A DNA stretch of 45,566 bases from Pseudomonadota bacterium (GTDB lineage: Bacteria > Pseudomonadota > Gammaproteobacteria > Burkholderiales > Burkholderiaceae_C), in NCBI GenBank assembly GCA_021805825.1, contig JAJZEC010000028.1, positions 1-45,566 of the forward strand. Reading direction: 5' to 3'. Below the pieces are notes generated by a model. That model was given only the letters and a program-made list of their open reading frames with translations. It did no database searches and had not been told where the DNA came from. Numbering within the stretch: position 1 is the stretch's first letter; each line of letters begins with the position of its first letter. Position numbers and translations under genes: made by a program. Positions 1-8,031 of the stretch are shown here, in pieces.

Positions 1-26
1 AACAGCAGCACGGCGATCGTGCGCAT
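1..26 (-). CDS. Possible 5' end of a minus-strand gene cut by the window edge
   Basis: On the minus strand an ATG at position 26 opens a frame that stays open to the window edge and reads MRTIAVLL, which could be the start of a signal peptide. It would be divergent from the gene starting at 117. Only eight codons are visible, so no product can be named and the call rests on position and the hydrophobic start alone. Confidence 0.3.
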
Positions 27-116
27 GGCAGAAAACGTGGGATCCAGTCCTTTATGACAAGCCATTATGCGGCGAACATGAGAGCCAGGCATCCCTTGTC
101 GCCACAGGAGACCCCT

Positions 117-812
117 ATGAGCCAGGACTTCCCCGTCGTTTTCGCCCTCTATCCCGGTGTGACCCAGCTCGATTTCACGGCGCCTTACGAGGTGCTCTGG
201 CGTCTGCCCGGGGCGCGTTGCGTGCTCGCCTCCACCACGGGACAGGGCATCGCCACGCCCCAGGGACTGCGCCTGGAGGGTCTGCAGCGCCTGTCCGAGG
301 TGCGCGCATGCGCGCTGCTGTGCGTGCCCGGAGGCCACGGCTGCGTGCAGGCCATGGAGGATCAGGAGTTCCTCGGCGCATTGCGGCGCCTGGCGGCCGG
401 CGCGCGTTACCTGAGTTCGGTGTGCACCGGCTCCTTGCTGCTCGGTGCGGCGGGGCTGTTGCGCGGGCGCCGCGCCGCCTGCCACTGGGCCTGGCGCGAG
501 GGGCTGCGCGCCTTCGGCGCCATTCCCGACGAGGCACGCGTGGTGCGCGACGGCTCCGTGTTCACGGGTGGCGGCGTCACCGCGGGCATCGACCTGGCCC
601 TGAGCGTGATGGCCGAGGTGGCTGGCGAGGCGTACGCGCAGGAAGTCCAGCTCGCCATCGAGTACGCACCGCAGCCGCCTTTCGACAGTGGGCGTCCGGA
701 GCGCGCCCCGGCGCAAGTCCTCGCGGCGGTGGAGGCCCGCATGCAGGGGCTGCGCGTCGAGCGCGACCAGGCGATCGCCCGCGCCGCGCGGCGGCTGCGG
801 GCGCGGGGCTGA
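117..812 (+). CDS. DJ-1/PfpI family protein, isonitrile hydratase (InhA)-like
   Basis: This 231-residue cytoplasmic protein has the DJ-1/PfpI glutamine-amidotransferase-like fold. The nucleophile elbow SVCTGS carries Cys103 and Thr104, and Asp19 lies in LDFTAPYE near the N-terminus. The Asp/Cys/Thr trio has the same spacing as the catalytic residues Asp17, Cys101 and Thr102 known for Pseudomonas isonitrile hydratase, which hydrates isonitriles to N-formamides. The start at 117 is preferred over an upstream ATG at 54 because AGGAG lies at 106-110 and the fold begins right after it (FPVVFALYPG). Without an AraC-type DNA-binding domain it is an enzyme rather than a GlxA-type regulator. The real substrate is unknown and other PfpI-family activities remain possible. 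Confidence 0.8.
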   Translation: MSQDFPVVFALYPGVTQLDFTAPYEVLWRLPGARCVLASTTGQGIATPQGLRLEGLQRLSEVRACALLCVPGGHGCVQAMEDQEFLGALRRLAAGARYLSSVCTGSLLLGAAGLLRGRRAACHWAWREGLRAFGAIPDEARVVRDGSVFTGGGVTAGIDLALSVMAEVAGEAYAQEVQLAIEYAPQPPFDSGRPERAPAQVLAAVEARMQGLRVERDQAIARAARRLRARG

Positions 813-839
813 GCGGTCGCGCAACGAAAGGGCACAGGC

Positions 840-1045
840 ATGGCCGCGAACTGGAAAGACGTCGCCCGCACCTGACTCGAAGGCGCTGAATCGGGTGCGA
901 TGAGCGTCCCGCGGATTGTCGGCACATGGATCGAAGCCGGTTTCGACGGCTATGCCGTCGATGTGCGCCGCGCCACCGCTGCCTGCTACCGACCGGGCGG
1001 CGAGAATCCATCGACCGGGAGGCAAGGTTCCGCCAGGAGCACGTC
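840..1045 (+). pseudogene. Decayed small gene remnant, DUF1398-like
   Basis: An ATG at 840 opens a frame of only 11 codons (MAANWKDVART) ending in TGA at 873-875. The same frame then continues with convincing protein-like sequence, including SVPRIVGTWIEAGFDGYAVD followed by VRRATAACYRPGGE. The pattern of a (S/T)xPxxV segment, then an AG...Y..D segment, then an aromatic-rich PxGE segment resembles DUF1398 proteins as I remember them. Reading past the TGA, a cysteine codon (TGC or TGT) would be the simplest ancestor. The frame then runs without a stop into the methyltransferase at 1101. A nonsense-inactivated remnant is the most likely reading. The family assignment is from memory and not verified. 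Confidence 0.35.
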
Positions 1046-1100
1046 GAAGTCTGGCGTAGGCTTGCGGCTACGGGCAGCGGCCTGGCGACCGGAGGCGGCG

Positions 1101-1952
1101 ATGGCACAGGAGGGGAATGGCGTCGGCGAGCACTATGCGGCCAAGGGGCTGGTGCAGCGCATGCGCACGGCGCTGGCCGCCCTGGGCTCGGAGGATCGGC
1201 TGCTGACGACGCGCGAGCTCGGCGCCATGGATCAGTTCCATACGCGCGGGCATGCCGCCACCGCCGAGCTGGCGGAACTGGCCGCGATCGAGGCCACCGA
1301 CCGCGTGCTCGATCTGGGCTGCGGCATCGGCGGGCCGGCGCGCCTGATCGCCGAGAGCCGCGGTTGCCGCGTCACCGGGGTCGACCTCAGCGAGGGCTTT
1401 GTCGAGGCCGCGCGGTACCTGAGTCAGCGCACGGGCCTGCAGGAACGCGTGGAATTCCATGTCGGGAGCGCGCTGGCGCTGGACTTTGCCGACGCCAGCT
1501 TCGACGTGGTGCTGCTGCAGCATGTGGCCATGAACATCGCCGATCGCTCCCGCCTGTACCGGGAGATCCGCAGGCTGCTCGTCGCGGGCGGACGTTTCGG
1601 CACCTACGACGTCGTGCGCGGCGAGGGCGAGCCGCTCTATCCCGCGCCGTGGGCACGCGATGCTCGGGACAGCTTCCTGCTCGATGCGCAGGCCACGCTC
1701 GAGGCTGTCGAGGCGGCGGGGCTGCGGGTGCGCGCCTGGCACGACGACACGCCGGCCGCCAGGAACTGGGCGGCGCAACGCAAGGCAGCCGCCTCGGGCT
1801 CGCGACCCCCCGCGCCGGGGCTCGGGGTGGTGATGGGGCCGGACTTCCCGGTGCAGGCGGGCAACCACGCCCGCAATCTGCTGGAAGGCCGCGTGGGCGT
1901 GCTGATGGCGGTGTTCGAGGCGGCGTTCGAGGCGGCGCTCGAGGCCGTGTAG
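1101..1952 (+). CDS. SAM-dependent class I methyltransferase
   Basis: This 283-residue cytoplasmic methyltransferase carries the glycine-rich SAM-binding motif I VLDLGCGIGG at residues 69-78. The acidic end of strand 2 is VTGVDLSEGF and motif IV lies near FDVVLLQHVAMNI. The N-terminal segment MDQFHTRGHAA is typical of Methyltransf_11/25 enzymes acting on small molecules. The frame is open from 900, but the start at 1101 is chosen because GGAGG at 1091-1095 sits five bases upstream and recognisable methyltransferase sequence begins just after. The C-terminus ends in a 12-nt tandem repeat, (TTCGAGGCGGCG)2 plus a degenerate third copy, encoding FEAA-FEAA-LEAV. The substrate cannot be told. The gene converges with the one at 2020. 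Confidence 0.8.
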   Translation: MAQEGNGVGEHYAAKGLVQRMRTALAALGSEDRLLTTRELGAMDQFHTRGHAATAELAELAAIEATDRVLDLGCGIGGPARLIAESRGCRVTGVDLSEGFVEAARYLSQRTGLQERVEFHVGSALALDFADASFDVVLLQHVAMNIADRSRLYREIRRLLVAGGRFGTYDVVRGEGEPLYPAPWARDARDSFLLDAQATLEAVEAAGLRVRAWHDDTPAARNWAAQRKAAASGSRPPAPGLGVVMGPDFPVQAGNHARNLLEGRVGVLMAVFEAAFEAALEAV

Positions 1953-1993
1953 GCTGCGCGGCGTCCTCCCGGCATGCATCGCGCCGCTGGAAG

Positions 1994-2015
1994 CGCAGGG
2001 GGTTGAACCCCTGCG
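1994..2015. terminator. Hairpin between convergent genes
   Basis: A perfect 8-bp stem (CGCAGGGG at 1994-2001, CCCCTGCG at 2008-2015) with a 6-nt loop GTTGAA lies between the methyltransferase stop at 1952 and the stop of the opposing gene at 2020. There is no T-tract on either strand, so it may be a weak bidirectional or Rho-assisted terminator. Confidence 0.45.
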
Positions 2016-2019
2016 AGCC

Positions 2020-3021
2020 TCAGCGGAAATCGGCGTCGACCACGCCGAGCCTGCGCGCCTGCTCGACAAGCTCCGCGCGGCGTGCGTCGGGCGCCGGGGG
2101 GGCCGCCCGGGCCGGAGCCGACATCGGTACCCACGTGCCGCGGCGCAGACGCCACCATTGCGCGCGCAGCGGCCGGATTCCCGGCAGATCGGTTCGCGGC
2201 GCAGGATCGACTGGCTTGCGCATGACGCAGGGCTCGGCGCCGCACCAGTGCAGCGTCACCTCGGTGTCGGCGAACGGCAGCCTGAACACCCGCGCGGGCC
2301 CTGCAGCGGCCCGGCCTACCGCCAACCCTGTCAGCGGCCCGTCCTGGCCGCGCTGCATCAGGATCGCCACCTGGCTCGCATCGTCGGACCATTTCGGCCT
2401 CGATCCGAAGGACTCCGCCCCGCCCTTGAGCCTGAGAACCGTGCGGCCGTCGATTTCCAGCGTCGGTGTCGTGGCGGCCGCACGCGTGAAGTGCGGCACG
2501 CCGCTGACGACCGCCCAGTGCATGCCGTCCGCCGAAAAGCCTGCGCCTTCCGACTGGTCGCCGATTTCGGCCACCGTCCGCCCGGACACCGGGTCGAGGA
2601 TCACGTACTCCGAATCGGAAGGATTGAGATGCCCCTCGACCACCACGCGCCGCGTGCCGAACCAGCGCAGACCGACGACGGTGGTCATCATGCCGTAGCC
2701 CTCGTTGTCGGTGCCTGCCGCGCCGATCGGCATGCGTCGCTGCACCGCGCCCTGGTCGTTCATCACGACGACCTGGGCGAACATGCCCTGCAAACCGGAC
2801 ATTTGCATATAGGCGATGCGTTGGCCGTCGGGTGCCCATTTCGGTGGACTCTTGGCTGCGCCGTCGCTGGTCAGGCAGCGAATCGGCGCGCTTTCTTCGA
2901 GCATGCATACCTCGTGTCCGCGCAGGAACACGGCTGCCGGCACGACATCGACCGCAGCGACTGCGCTCTGCATCGTCAAGGCGACGGCCAGAGCCGCCAG
3001 AGATCCTGGCTGGATGCGCAT
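2020..3021 (-). CDS. Exported protein with TolB/PD40-like beta-propeller repeats
   Basis: This 333-residue protein has an N-terminal signal peptide (basic start MRIQPGS, hydrophobic core, AVAA region). The body contains a clear PD40-type repeat, PPKWAPDGQRIAYM near residues 60-73, and more degenerate copies around PKWSDDASQVAILM and GFSADGMHWAVV. These are the hallmarks of TolB-like beta-propellers, so it is probably a periplasmic binding or sensing protein. It starts one base after the stop of the gene at 3023-4225, so the pair is almost certainly co-transcribed and perhaps co-functional. No enzymatic motif is visible. Function is unknown. Confidence 0.65.
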   Translation of the reverse strand: MRIQPGSLAALAVALTMQSAVAAVDVVPAAVFLRGHEVCMLEESAPIRCLTSDGAAKSPPKWAPDGQRIAYMQMSGLQGMFAQVVVMNDQGAVQRRMPIGAAGTDNEGYGMMTTVVGLRWFGTRRVVVEGHLNPSDSEYVILDPVSGRTVAEIGDQSEGAGFSADGMHWAVVSGVPHFTRAAATTPTLEIDGRTVLRLKGGAESFGSRPKWSDDASQVAILMQRGQDGPLTGLAVGRAAAGPARVFRLPFADTEVTLHWCGAEPCVMRKPVDPAPRTDLPGIRPLRAQWWRLRRGTWVPMSAPARAAPPAPDARRAELVEQARRLGVVDADFR

Positions 3022-3022
3022 G

Positions 3023-4225
3023 TCAGACTCCCGGGCAGGCGTCCTGCGGCGTGGCGCATGCGCCGATCACCGTAGGGTTCGTATAGCCTCGGCATGCTGC
3101 TTCGCCCGCGCCGCCGTACAGATCGATCCGGTAGCCCTTGATCGATCCTCCGCGGTCGTTCGCCAGCACCGCGCCGATGTCGTCGAGCACCATCGCGACG
3201 TTGCGTCCGCGCACGACCTTCGGGTCGCGCGCCACGGTCGATCCGGCGACCAGAGGCGTGCCGTCCGCGGTTGGCGGCTCCGCGACCCTGAAGATGCGAG
3301 GCGGGTAATGTTCGTAGTGCACGAAGCTGCCGTCGGTCAGTTGCGCGCTGCCCTGCAACCGGACGTTGGCGATGAACGAGCGGCAATATTGCCCGGGCAG
3401 GCCGAAGGGATCGCGCTCCGCGCCCTCGTACACCACGCCGCGGATCCGCCTCGACTGGCACGAAAGAGGCGGTGTGCCATAGTCCGCCTCCAGCGCCAGG
3501 ACGTAGCACGACATCCCGAAGCTCGCGGCACGCTTGGTGTCTTCCACCACCGGGCCATCGACGGTGTCGAGCTGGAACCGCAGCTGCGCCAGTCCGCCCG
3601 GTTGCGGAACATCCCTGGCCGGGTGCGGGACGAGCCTGAGCAGGAGGACATCTTCATGCGGGGCCGGCTCTTCGGCCTTCTCGAGGCGCGGGCCGACCGC
3701 ACCGGCGATCCGGGTCGCGGAATAGGAGATGTGATCCAGATCGGAATAGACGGAGCGACTGATGGAATACCTGGTCAGGCCTTGCCGGTAGACCCTCAGA
3801 TGAGGGTCGCGACGCCACGTCATCCGGCCGCCGGTTCCGTCGCCGTGGACGATATGCCCGATGCCGCTTTCGCAGCCCTCGTCGTACTGGATGTGGCCGT
3901 GGAACCCCTGGCAGCGGGGATCGGTCGGCGTGCGCGCTGCATCGAAGGAAAAGCCCGTCGCTGTGTCGGCAATCCGAACCTCCTCGACACATTCGTGGCC
4001 GCCCGCGGGATCGAATTCGACGGCGCCCGAGCGACTCTGCTCGACGAGCAGGACCACGCCGTATCCCGTGTTGTCCACCACACCGTACCAGTTGCCTACC
4101 GGCGTACAGATGCTGGTTCGCGGCGGGGCGGCGGCAAGCACGGGGCACGACACCCCGACTGCCAGCGTGGCCAGCCAGCGCAGGCACATGCCAGAAGGGC
4201 TGGACGCGGGGAAGGACGAGCGCAT
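3023..4225 (-). CDS. Exported protein with C-terminal 3D (MltA-type) domain
   Basis: The 400-residue protein begins with a signal peptide ending near VLAAAPP. The first roughly 300 residues match no family I recognise and contain several cysteines, suggesting a disulfide-bonded periplasmic domain. The C-terminus looks like a 3D domain. STVARDPKVVRG is followed by MVLDDIGAVLANDRGG and SIKGYRIDLYGG, giving the three conserved aspartates (ARDP, ANDRGG, YRIDLY) of the double-psi barrel of MltA and related peptidoglycan-cleaving or cell-wall proteins. This suggests a wall-acting enzyme or binder, although the rest of MltA is absent. It is first in a two-gene unit with the beta-propeller protein. 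Identification of the 3D domain is by motif only. Confidence 0.6.
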   Translation of the reverse strand: MRSSFPASSPSGMCLRWLATLAVGVSCPVLAAAPPRTSICTPVGNWYGVVDNTGYGVVLLVEQSRSGAVEFDPAGGHECVEEVRIADTATGFSFDAARTPTDPRCQGFHGHIQYDEGCESGIGHIVHGDGTGGRMTWRRDPHLRVYRQGLTRYSISRSVYSDLDHISYSATRIAGAVGPRLEKAEEPAPHEDVLLLRLVPHPARDVPQPGGLAQLRFQLDTVDGPVVEDTKRAASFGMSCYVLALEADYGTPPLSCQSRRIRGVVYEGAERDPFGLPGQYCRSFIANVRLQGSAQLTDGSFVHYEHYPPRIFRVAEPPTADGTPLVAGSTVARDPKVVRGRNVAMVLDDIGAVLANDRGGSIKGYRIDLYGGAGEAACRGYTNPTVIGACATPQDACPGV

Positions 4226-4415
4226 GGCCGGCCACCTCCGGGCCCGCCGCGCGGGCCCCTGACGCTTCCATCATAGGAAGTCGCGGCGCCGATGCAGGGC
4301 ATGGGTCGCCATTCTCGAGACGGCGTGATGGGTTTCGCGGGTACCCCGGAGGCAGGGGCGTGCAGAGCGAAGGCCGTCGGCGAGATCCGGGGCTACGCAG
4401 CCTCGCAGGCGCCCG

Positions 4416-5483
4416 TCATCGGGGTTGCGCTTCGCGGCGCAGCAGTTCGCGCTTGCGTTCCACGCCCCATCGATAGCCGGCGAGGTCGCCATCGCGCCGC
4501 ACGACGCGGTGGCAGGGTATGGCCACCGCGAGGCGGTTGGCGGCGCAAGCCTGCGCGACGGCGCGCACGGCCTTGGGCGCGCCGATGCGCTCGGCGATCT
4601 GGGTGTAGCTCACCGTGGTGCCCGGCGGAACATCGCGCAATGCGCGCCAGACGCGCTCCTGGAAGGCCGTTCCCTGCACGTCCAGCGGCAGGTGCAGGCC
4701 GATCGCGGGGCGCTCCAGGAAGCCGACCACCTCCGCCACCAGTTGCTCGAACTGCGCGTCGCCACCGAGCATGCGGGCCCGCGGGAAGCGATCCTGCAGA
4801 TCGCGGACGAGGGCGTCCGGATCGTCGCCCAGCAGGATCGCGCAGATCCCGCGCTGGCTCTGCGCGACCAGGATCGCGCCCAGCGAGCACTGGCCGACGG
4901 CAAAGCGGATCACCGCGCCCGTGCCGCCCGCCCGGTAGTCGCGGGCGCGCATGCCCAGCAACTGATCCGCGTGTTCGTAGAAACGGCTGTTCGACTGGAA
5001 CCCGGCGCCATAGATGGCCTGCGTGATCGAGGCTTGCGGGCTGGCCAGCTCCGCGCGCAGCCTGCGCGCTCGCTGCGCCGAGGCGTAGGCCTTGGGCGTC
5101 AGCCCGGTTTCGAGCAGGAACAGGCGGTGCAGACGATAGGGGCTCTCACCCAGCGCCGCTGCCAGTGCCTGGAGTCGGGGCGGGGCCTGCGACTCCTCGA
5201 TCATCAGGCAGGCCCTGGCGACCAGCGCGGCCCGCGCGCCTGCGGAGTCGTCATGCGCAGACCCTGCGGGCCGACCGGGCCGGTATCCCGCGCTCTCGGC
5301 CGCCTGCGCGGACTCGAAGAACTCGACGTTGCGGCGCTTCGGCAGCCGGGAGGCCGAACTCGGGCGGAAGTACAGCCCCGTGGTGCGCACCGCGTAGACA
5401 AAGGCAGCGTCGGCCGCGGGGTCGCGGTCGCGCAGGGCCTCCCAGCGGGCTTGGTCGTTGTCGTAGGCCTTGGCGGCATGCAT
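4416..5483 (-). CDS. ada: Ada-like O6-methylguanine-DNA methyltransferase with AraC-type domain; sensor cysteines lost
   Basis: The 355-residue protein has the full Ada architecture: an N-terminal Ada domain (about 1-80), an AraC-type helix-turn-helix (about 85-185) and a C-terminal O6-alkylguanine methyltransferase. The active site is IPCHRVVR with acceptor Cys324. The alignment to E. coli Ada, recalled from memory, is nearly gap-free. In the N-terminal domain, however, all four zinc ligands are replaced: C38 by Phe39 (GLYFRPSS instead of GIFCRPSC), C42 by Ser43, C69 by Gly70 and C72 by Ala73 (RPGRPA instead of RPCKRC). Cys38 is the methyl-phosphotriester acceptor and the switch of the adaptive response, so this protein should still repair O6-methylguanine but not sense phosphotriesters. 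The start is the ATG at 5483, without a clear ribosome-binding site. Confidence 0.88.
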   Translation of the reverse strand: MHAAKAYDNDQARWEALRDRDPAADAAFVYAVRTTGLYFRPSSASRLPKRRNVEFFESAQAAESAGYRPGRPAGSAHDDSAGARAALVARACLMIEESQAPPRLQALAAALGESPYRLHRLFLLETGLTPKAYASAQRARRLRAELASPQASITQAIYGAGFQSNSRFYEHADQLLGMRARDYRAGGTGAVIRFAVGQCSLGAILVAQSQRGICAILLGDDPDALVRDLQDRFPRARMLGGDAQFEQLVAEVVGFLERPAIGLHLPLDVQGTAFQERVWRALRDVPPGTTVSYTQIAERIGAPKAVRAVAQACAANRLAVAIPCHRVVRRDGDLAGYRWGVERKRELLRREAQPR

Positions 5484-5606
5484 GGTCGCGGGGAAAGGGG
5501 TCGATCAGGTGCCCAGGATAGCCCTCGTCCCCGACGTGGGAACTCCGATTCTTGCAAGCCGAGATTCGGTGGCTGGAACCCGCGGTGGGCGCCTCGGAAC
5601 GGTGGC

Positions 5607-6257
5607 TCAGGCGCGTGGGCGGAACATCCGGAACATCTCGCCCAGCCGCGCGTAGTCGCCCTGGTAGCCGGCGCGCAGGATCGGCTGCGCGGCTTGGGTG
5701 TCGAACAGGCCCTGGCGCAGGAAGGCCTTGCGGATGTGTACGCCCACCACCTGGCCCAGCGCCAGCCAGTTGTCCAGCGGGCGGCCGTCGACGTCGTGCA
5801 GGCGCACCACCTGCAGCAGCCGGCATTCCAGCGCGGCCGGTGATTCGCCGACATGGGGCACCGCGACCTTGCGCCCGGCCACCGGCGTCAGGCCCGCCAG
5901 TTCGAACTCGTCGACCTCGGGCGCGACCGGGGCGGAGCTCCGGTTCATCGCTTCGGCCAGTTCCTGCGAGCACAGGTTCCAGACGAATTCCCCGGTCTGC
6001 TCGACATTGCGCAGGGTGTCCTTGCGGCCCTCGCTGCTGAAGCCGATGACCGGCGGTGCGCTGGCGAAGGCGCCGAAGAAGCTGTAGGGCGCGAGATTGA
6101 GTCGCCCGTCGGCCGAGCGGGTCGACATCCATCCGATGACCCGGGGCGCGACAATGGCCTTGAAGGGATCGTGCGGCAGCCCGTGGCCCACGGCCGGGTC
6201 GTAGAAATGCACGTCGGATCCGTCGTCCGCAGCGCGGTTTTCCGAAGAGGGGTTCAT
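5607..6257 (-). CDS. Flavin reductase-family protein (FMN-binding split barrel)
   Basis: This 216-residue cytoplasmic protein matches the flavin reductase-like split-barrel family. An N-terminal PRVIGWMSTRSADGRLNLAP segment is followed by YSFFGAFASAPPVIGFS and by a segment where residues KDTLRNVEQTGEFVWNL fit the conserved K-DT--N---T-EFV pattern. This subgroup of about 200 residues usually binds FMN and may reduce flavins or other small acceptors. The physiological partner is unknown. The start is the ATG at 6257. The gene lies upstream of ada on the same strand with a 123-bp gap that contains no obvious Ada box. Confidence 0.8.
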   Translation of the reverse strand: MNPSSENRAADDGSDVHFYDPAVGHGLPHDPFKAIVAPRVIGWMSTRSADGRLNLAPYSFFGAFASAPPVIGFSSEGRKDTLRNVEQTGEFVWNLCSQELAEAMNRSSAPVAPEVDEFELAGLTPVAGRKVAVPHVGESPAALECRLLQVVRLHDVDGRPLDNWLALGQVVGVHIRKAFLRQGLFDTQAAQPILRAGYQGDYARLGEMFRMFRPRA

Positions 6258-6550
6258 GGCGATGGGGGCTGGGCGGCTGATTCCCGCATGCTAACTGGCG
6301 GGGCACAAGGCCGGCAGCCGTTCGACAGGCGGTGCGCCGCTCAGCCCGGCGCGGGCGAGCAGCGCGTCGAGGTGCGTGGGCAGTTGGCCTCCCGCGCGCG
6401 TGCAGCCCTCGATGCATTCGGCCAGGCGCGTCAGGCGCTGCACCCGCTGCTGGTCGAGCGCCTGCGCGCCAGGAAGTTGATCCCGACAAAGGAAAAACGG
6501 CTCCCGCCTGCCTACGATGGGGTACCGGTGGCGGACAGGGGGACTCTTCG
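6258..6550. other. Intergenic stretch with a possible promoter
   Basis: This 293-bp stretch separates the divergent flavin reductase and lipoprotein genes. A -10-like TACGAT at 6513-6518 would give a transcript starting near 6525 for the lipoprotein gene at 6551; no good -35 is seen. The minus strand has an open frame from 6563 to 6291 that ends in protein-like sequence, but it has no credible start codon or ribosome-binding site and I recognise no family, so it is not called as a gene. Confidence 0.3.
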
Positions 6551-7114
6551 GTGCGTATTGCACGCTTCATGCTGGCGCTCGGCCTGCCCCTGCTGCTGCT
6601 GGCCTGCTCTTCGATGCTGCCCCGCGGCCAGGCGCACATCGACCGCCCCTGGAAGAGCTACGAGCAGGCGCGCAGCGCCTACGCGGCGATCCAGCCCGGG
6701 CGCACCACCCTGGGCGAACTGCGCAAGCTGGGACTCGACCCGCAGGCGGCCCCGAATGTCCAGCTGCTCAGCTATGCGGACATCCTGCGCCGCCTGGTTC
6801 CACCTTCGACGGACATCCACCTCGACCCCGGCATCCGCGACTGCCTGAACGCGCAGGCTGCCTGCGAGGGCCTGGAGGTCATCGAGAGCCATGCCGACTA
6901 CGAGCGCGTGGGCAACTTCCTGCTCGATTTCCTCGATTTCCGTCGGGAGACCCGAACCACCGGCTGGAAGTTCGACATGCTGGTGCTGGTGAGCGACGGC
7001 CGCGTCGTCTACAAGCTGTGGAGCGGCGAGCCGGACGTCTCGCAGACCTCGGCGACCCGCAACCCCCTCGGCCCGCTGCAGGGTTTCGGCACCAGCGGGT
7101 TCTGGCAGTTCTAG
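6551..7114 (+). CDS. Putative lipoprotein
   Basis: The 187-residue product starts with GTG at 6551, behind an AGGGGGA ribosome-binding site with about 7-nt spacing. It reads VRIARFMLALGLPLLLLAC, a classic lipoprotein signal with lipobox LLAC and lipidation at Cys19. The mature protein contains SYEQARSAYAAIQPGRTTLGEL, which resembles the start of small outer-membrane lipoproteins of the BamE/SmpA type (xxPGxTTxxEL). The rest does not match that family, so function is unknown. An ATG at 6569 is a possible alternative start but would leave no basic n-region. The stop abuts the stop of the convergent LysR gene with no intervening base. Confidence 0.65.
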   Translation: MRIARFMLALGLPLLLLACSSMLPRGQAHIDRPWKSYEQARSAYAAIQPGRTTLGELRKLGLDPQAAPNVQLLSYADILRRLVPPSTDIHLDPGIRDCLNAQAACEGLEVIESHADYERVGNFLLDFLDFRRETRTTGWKFDMLVLVSDGRVVYKLWSGEPDVSQTSATRNPLGPLQGFGTSGFWQF

Positions 7115-8029
7115 TCAGACGGTCGCTCCACGCCTGGGCGATGCCGATCCCGACCCCGCGAGCAGCCGATCCAGGCGCTCCAGGCGGTGGCGGTGGGTGG
7201 TGGTGATGGCGTAGAAGTGTTCCTGCAACTGGTTCGAGCGGCCGACGGTGAGCAGGCGCCCGGAGCGCAGTTCGTCCTGCACCACGACCTCGGGCAGCAC
7301 GGTCAGCCAGCCGCTGTCGCGGGCGATCAGCCGCAGCATGGCCATGTCGTCGACCTCCGCGCGAAAGCGCGGCCGCACGCCGGCGGCCAGGCACAGCGCG
7401 TCGAACTGCGCGCGCAAGGCATGGCGCGGCCCCGGCACCGCCAGCTCCACCCCATGCAGATCCTCGGGCAGTCGCAGGCTGCGGCCCTTCCAGGTGCGCG
7501 CCGCGCCGACCAGGGAAATCGCCTGGCTGCCCAGGAAGCGGCAATGCAGGGGGCGCTCGACCTCCGCGGCCACCGCCTCGTTGGCCAGCACCACGTCGAG
7601 CCGGTGCTGCAGCAGGCGTTCGAGCAGATCGTCGAGCATGCCCGATTCCAGCGTCAGCGCCACCGCGGGATCGACCAGCAGCGGGCGGATCCAGTTCTCC
7701 TGGTAGTTGCGCGACAACGTGGCCACGCTGCCCACGCGCAAGCGCAGCATGCCTTCGCTCTGGCCGTCCAGGCGGCCGAGCAATTCCTGGCCGAGGCCGA
7801 AGATGTCCTCGGCGTAGGCCAGCACCAGCTGCCCGGCGTCGGTCAGCGCCAGGCGGCGGCCGTCGCGCTCGAACAGCGCCTGGCCCAGGCGATCCTCGAG
7901 CTGGCGGATCTGCGTCGACAACGCCGACTGCGATACGTGCAGTTCCTGCGCAGCCCGCGTGAGATGGCCGATGCGGGCCACGCGCCAGAAGTACAGCAGA
8001 TGGTGGAAGTTCAGCTGCTCGAGGTTCAT
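7115..8029 (-). CDS. LysR-family transcriptional regulator, NhaR-like, probable dab regulator
   Basis: This 304-residue regulator has an N-terminal winged helix-turn-helix (residues 1-65; LTRAAQELHVSQSALSTQIR is the recognition region) and a C-terminal effector-binding domain. The FHHLLYFWRVAR start and the overall sequence are closest to the NhaR subgroup. It is divergent from dabB across 94 bp that hold a perfect inverted repeat with LysR-type TTC-N9-GAA spacing. Known DAB loci of autotrophs also carry a LysR gene, so control of dabBA, perhaps in response to inorganic carbon status, is a reasonable inference. Autoregulation is likely from the shared intergenic region. Confidence 0.85.
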   Translation of the reverse strand: MNLEQLNFHHLLYFWRVARIGHLTRAAQELHVSQSALSTQIRQLEDRLGQALFERDGRRLALTDAGQLVLAYAEDIFGLGQELLGRLDGQSEGMLRLRVGSVATLSRNYQENWIRPLLVDPAVALTLESGMLDDLLERLLQHRLDVVLANEAVAAEVERPLHCRFLGSQAISLVGAARTWKGRSLRLPEDLHGVELAVPGPRHALRAQFDALCLAAGVRPRFRAEVDDMAMLRLIARDSGWLTVLPEVVVQDELRSGRLLTVGRSNQLQEHFYAITTTHRHRLERLDRLLAGSGSASPRRGATV

Positions 8030-8031
8030 AG

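Noticed and set aside
1913-1951. 12-nt tandem repeat at the methyltransferase C-terminus as a regulatory element
   Set aside because: It is in frame, encodes FEAA/LEAV helix turns and lies inside the gene, so it is more likely simple duplication in a protein tail.
5484-5606. An Ada box upstream of ada
   Set aside because: The nearest AAT...GCAA arrangement has an 8-bp spacer instead of 6, and the ada start has no adjoining -35/-10 of the known type.
6291-6563. Minus-strand open frame of 90 codons between flavin reductase and lipoprotein genes
   Set aside because: The only starts are GTG in the middle of the lipoprotein gene's 5' end, there is no ribosome-binding site and no recognisable family.
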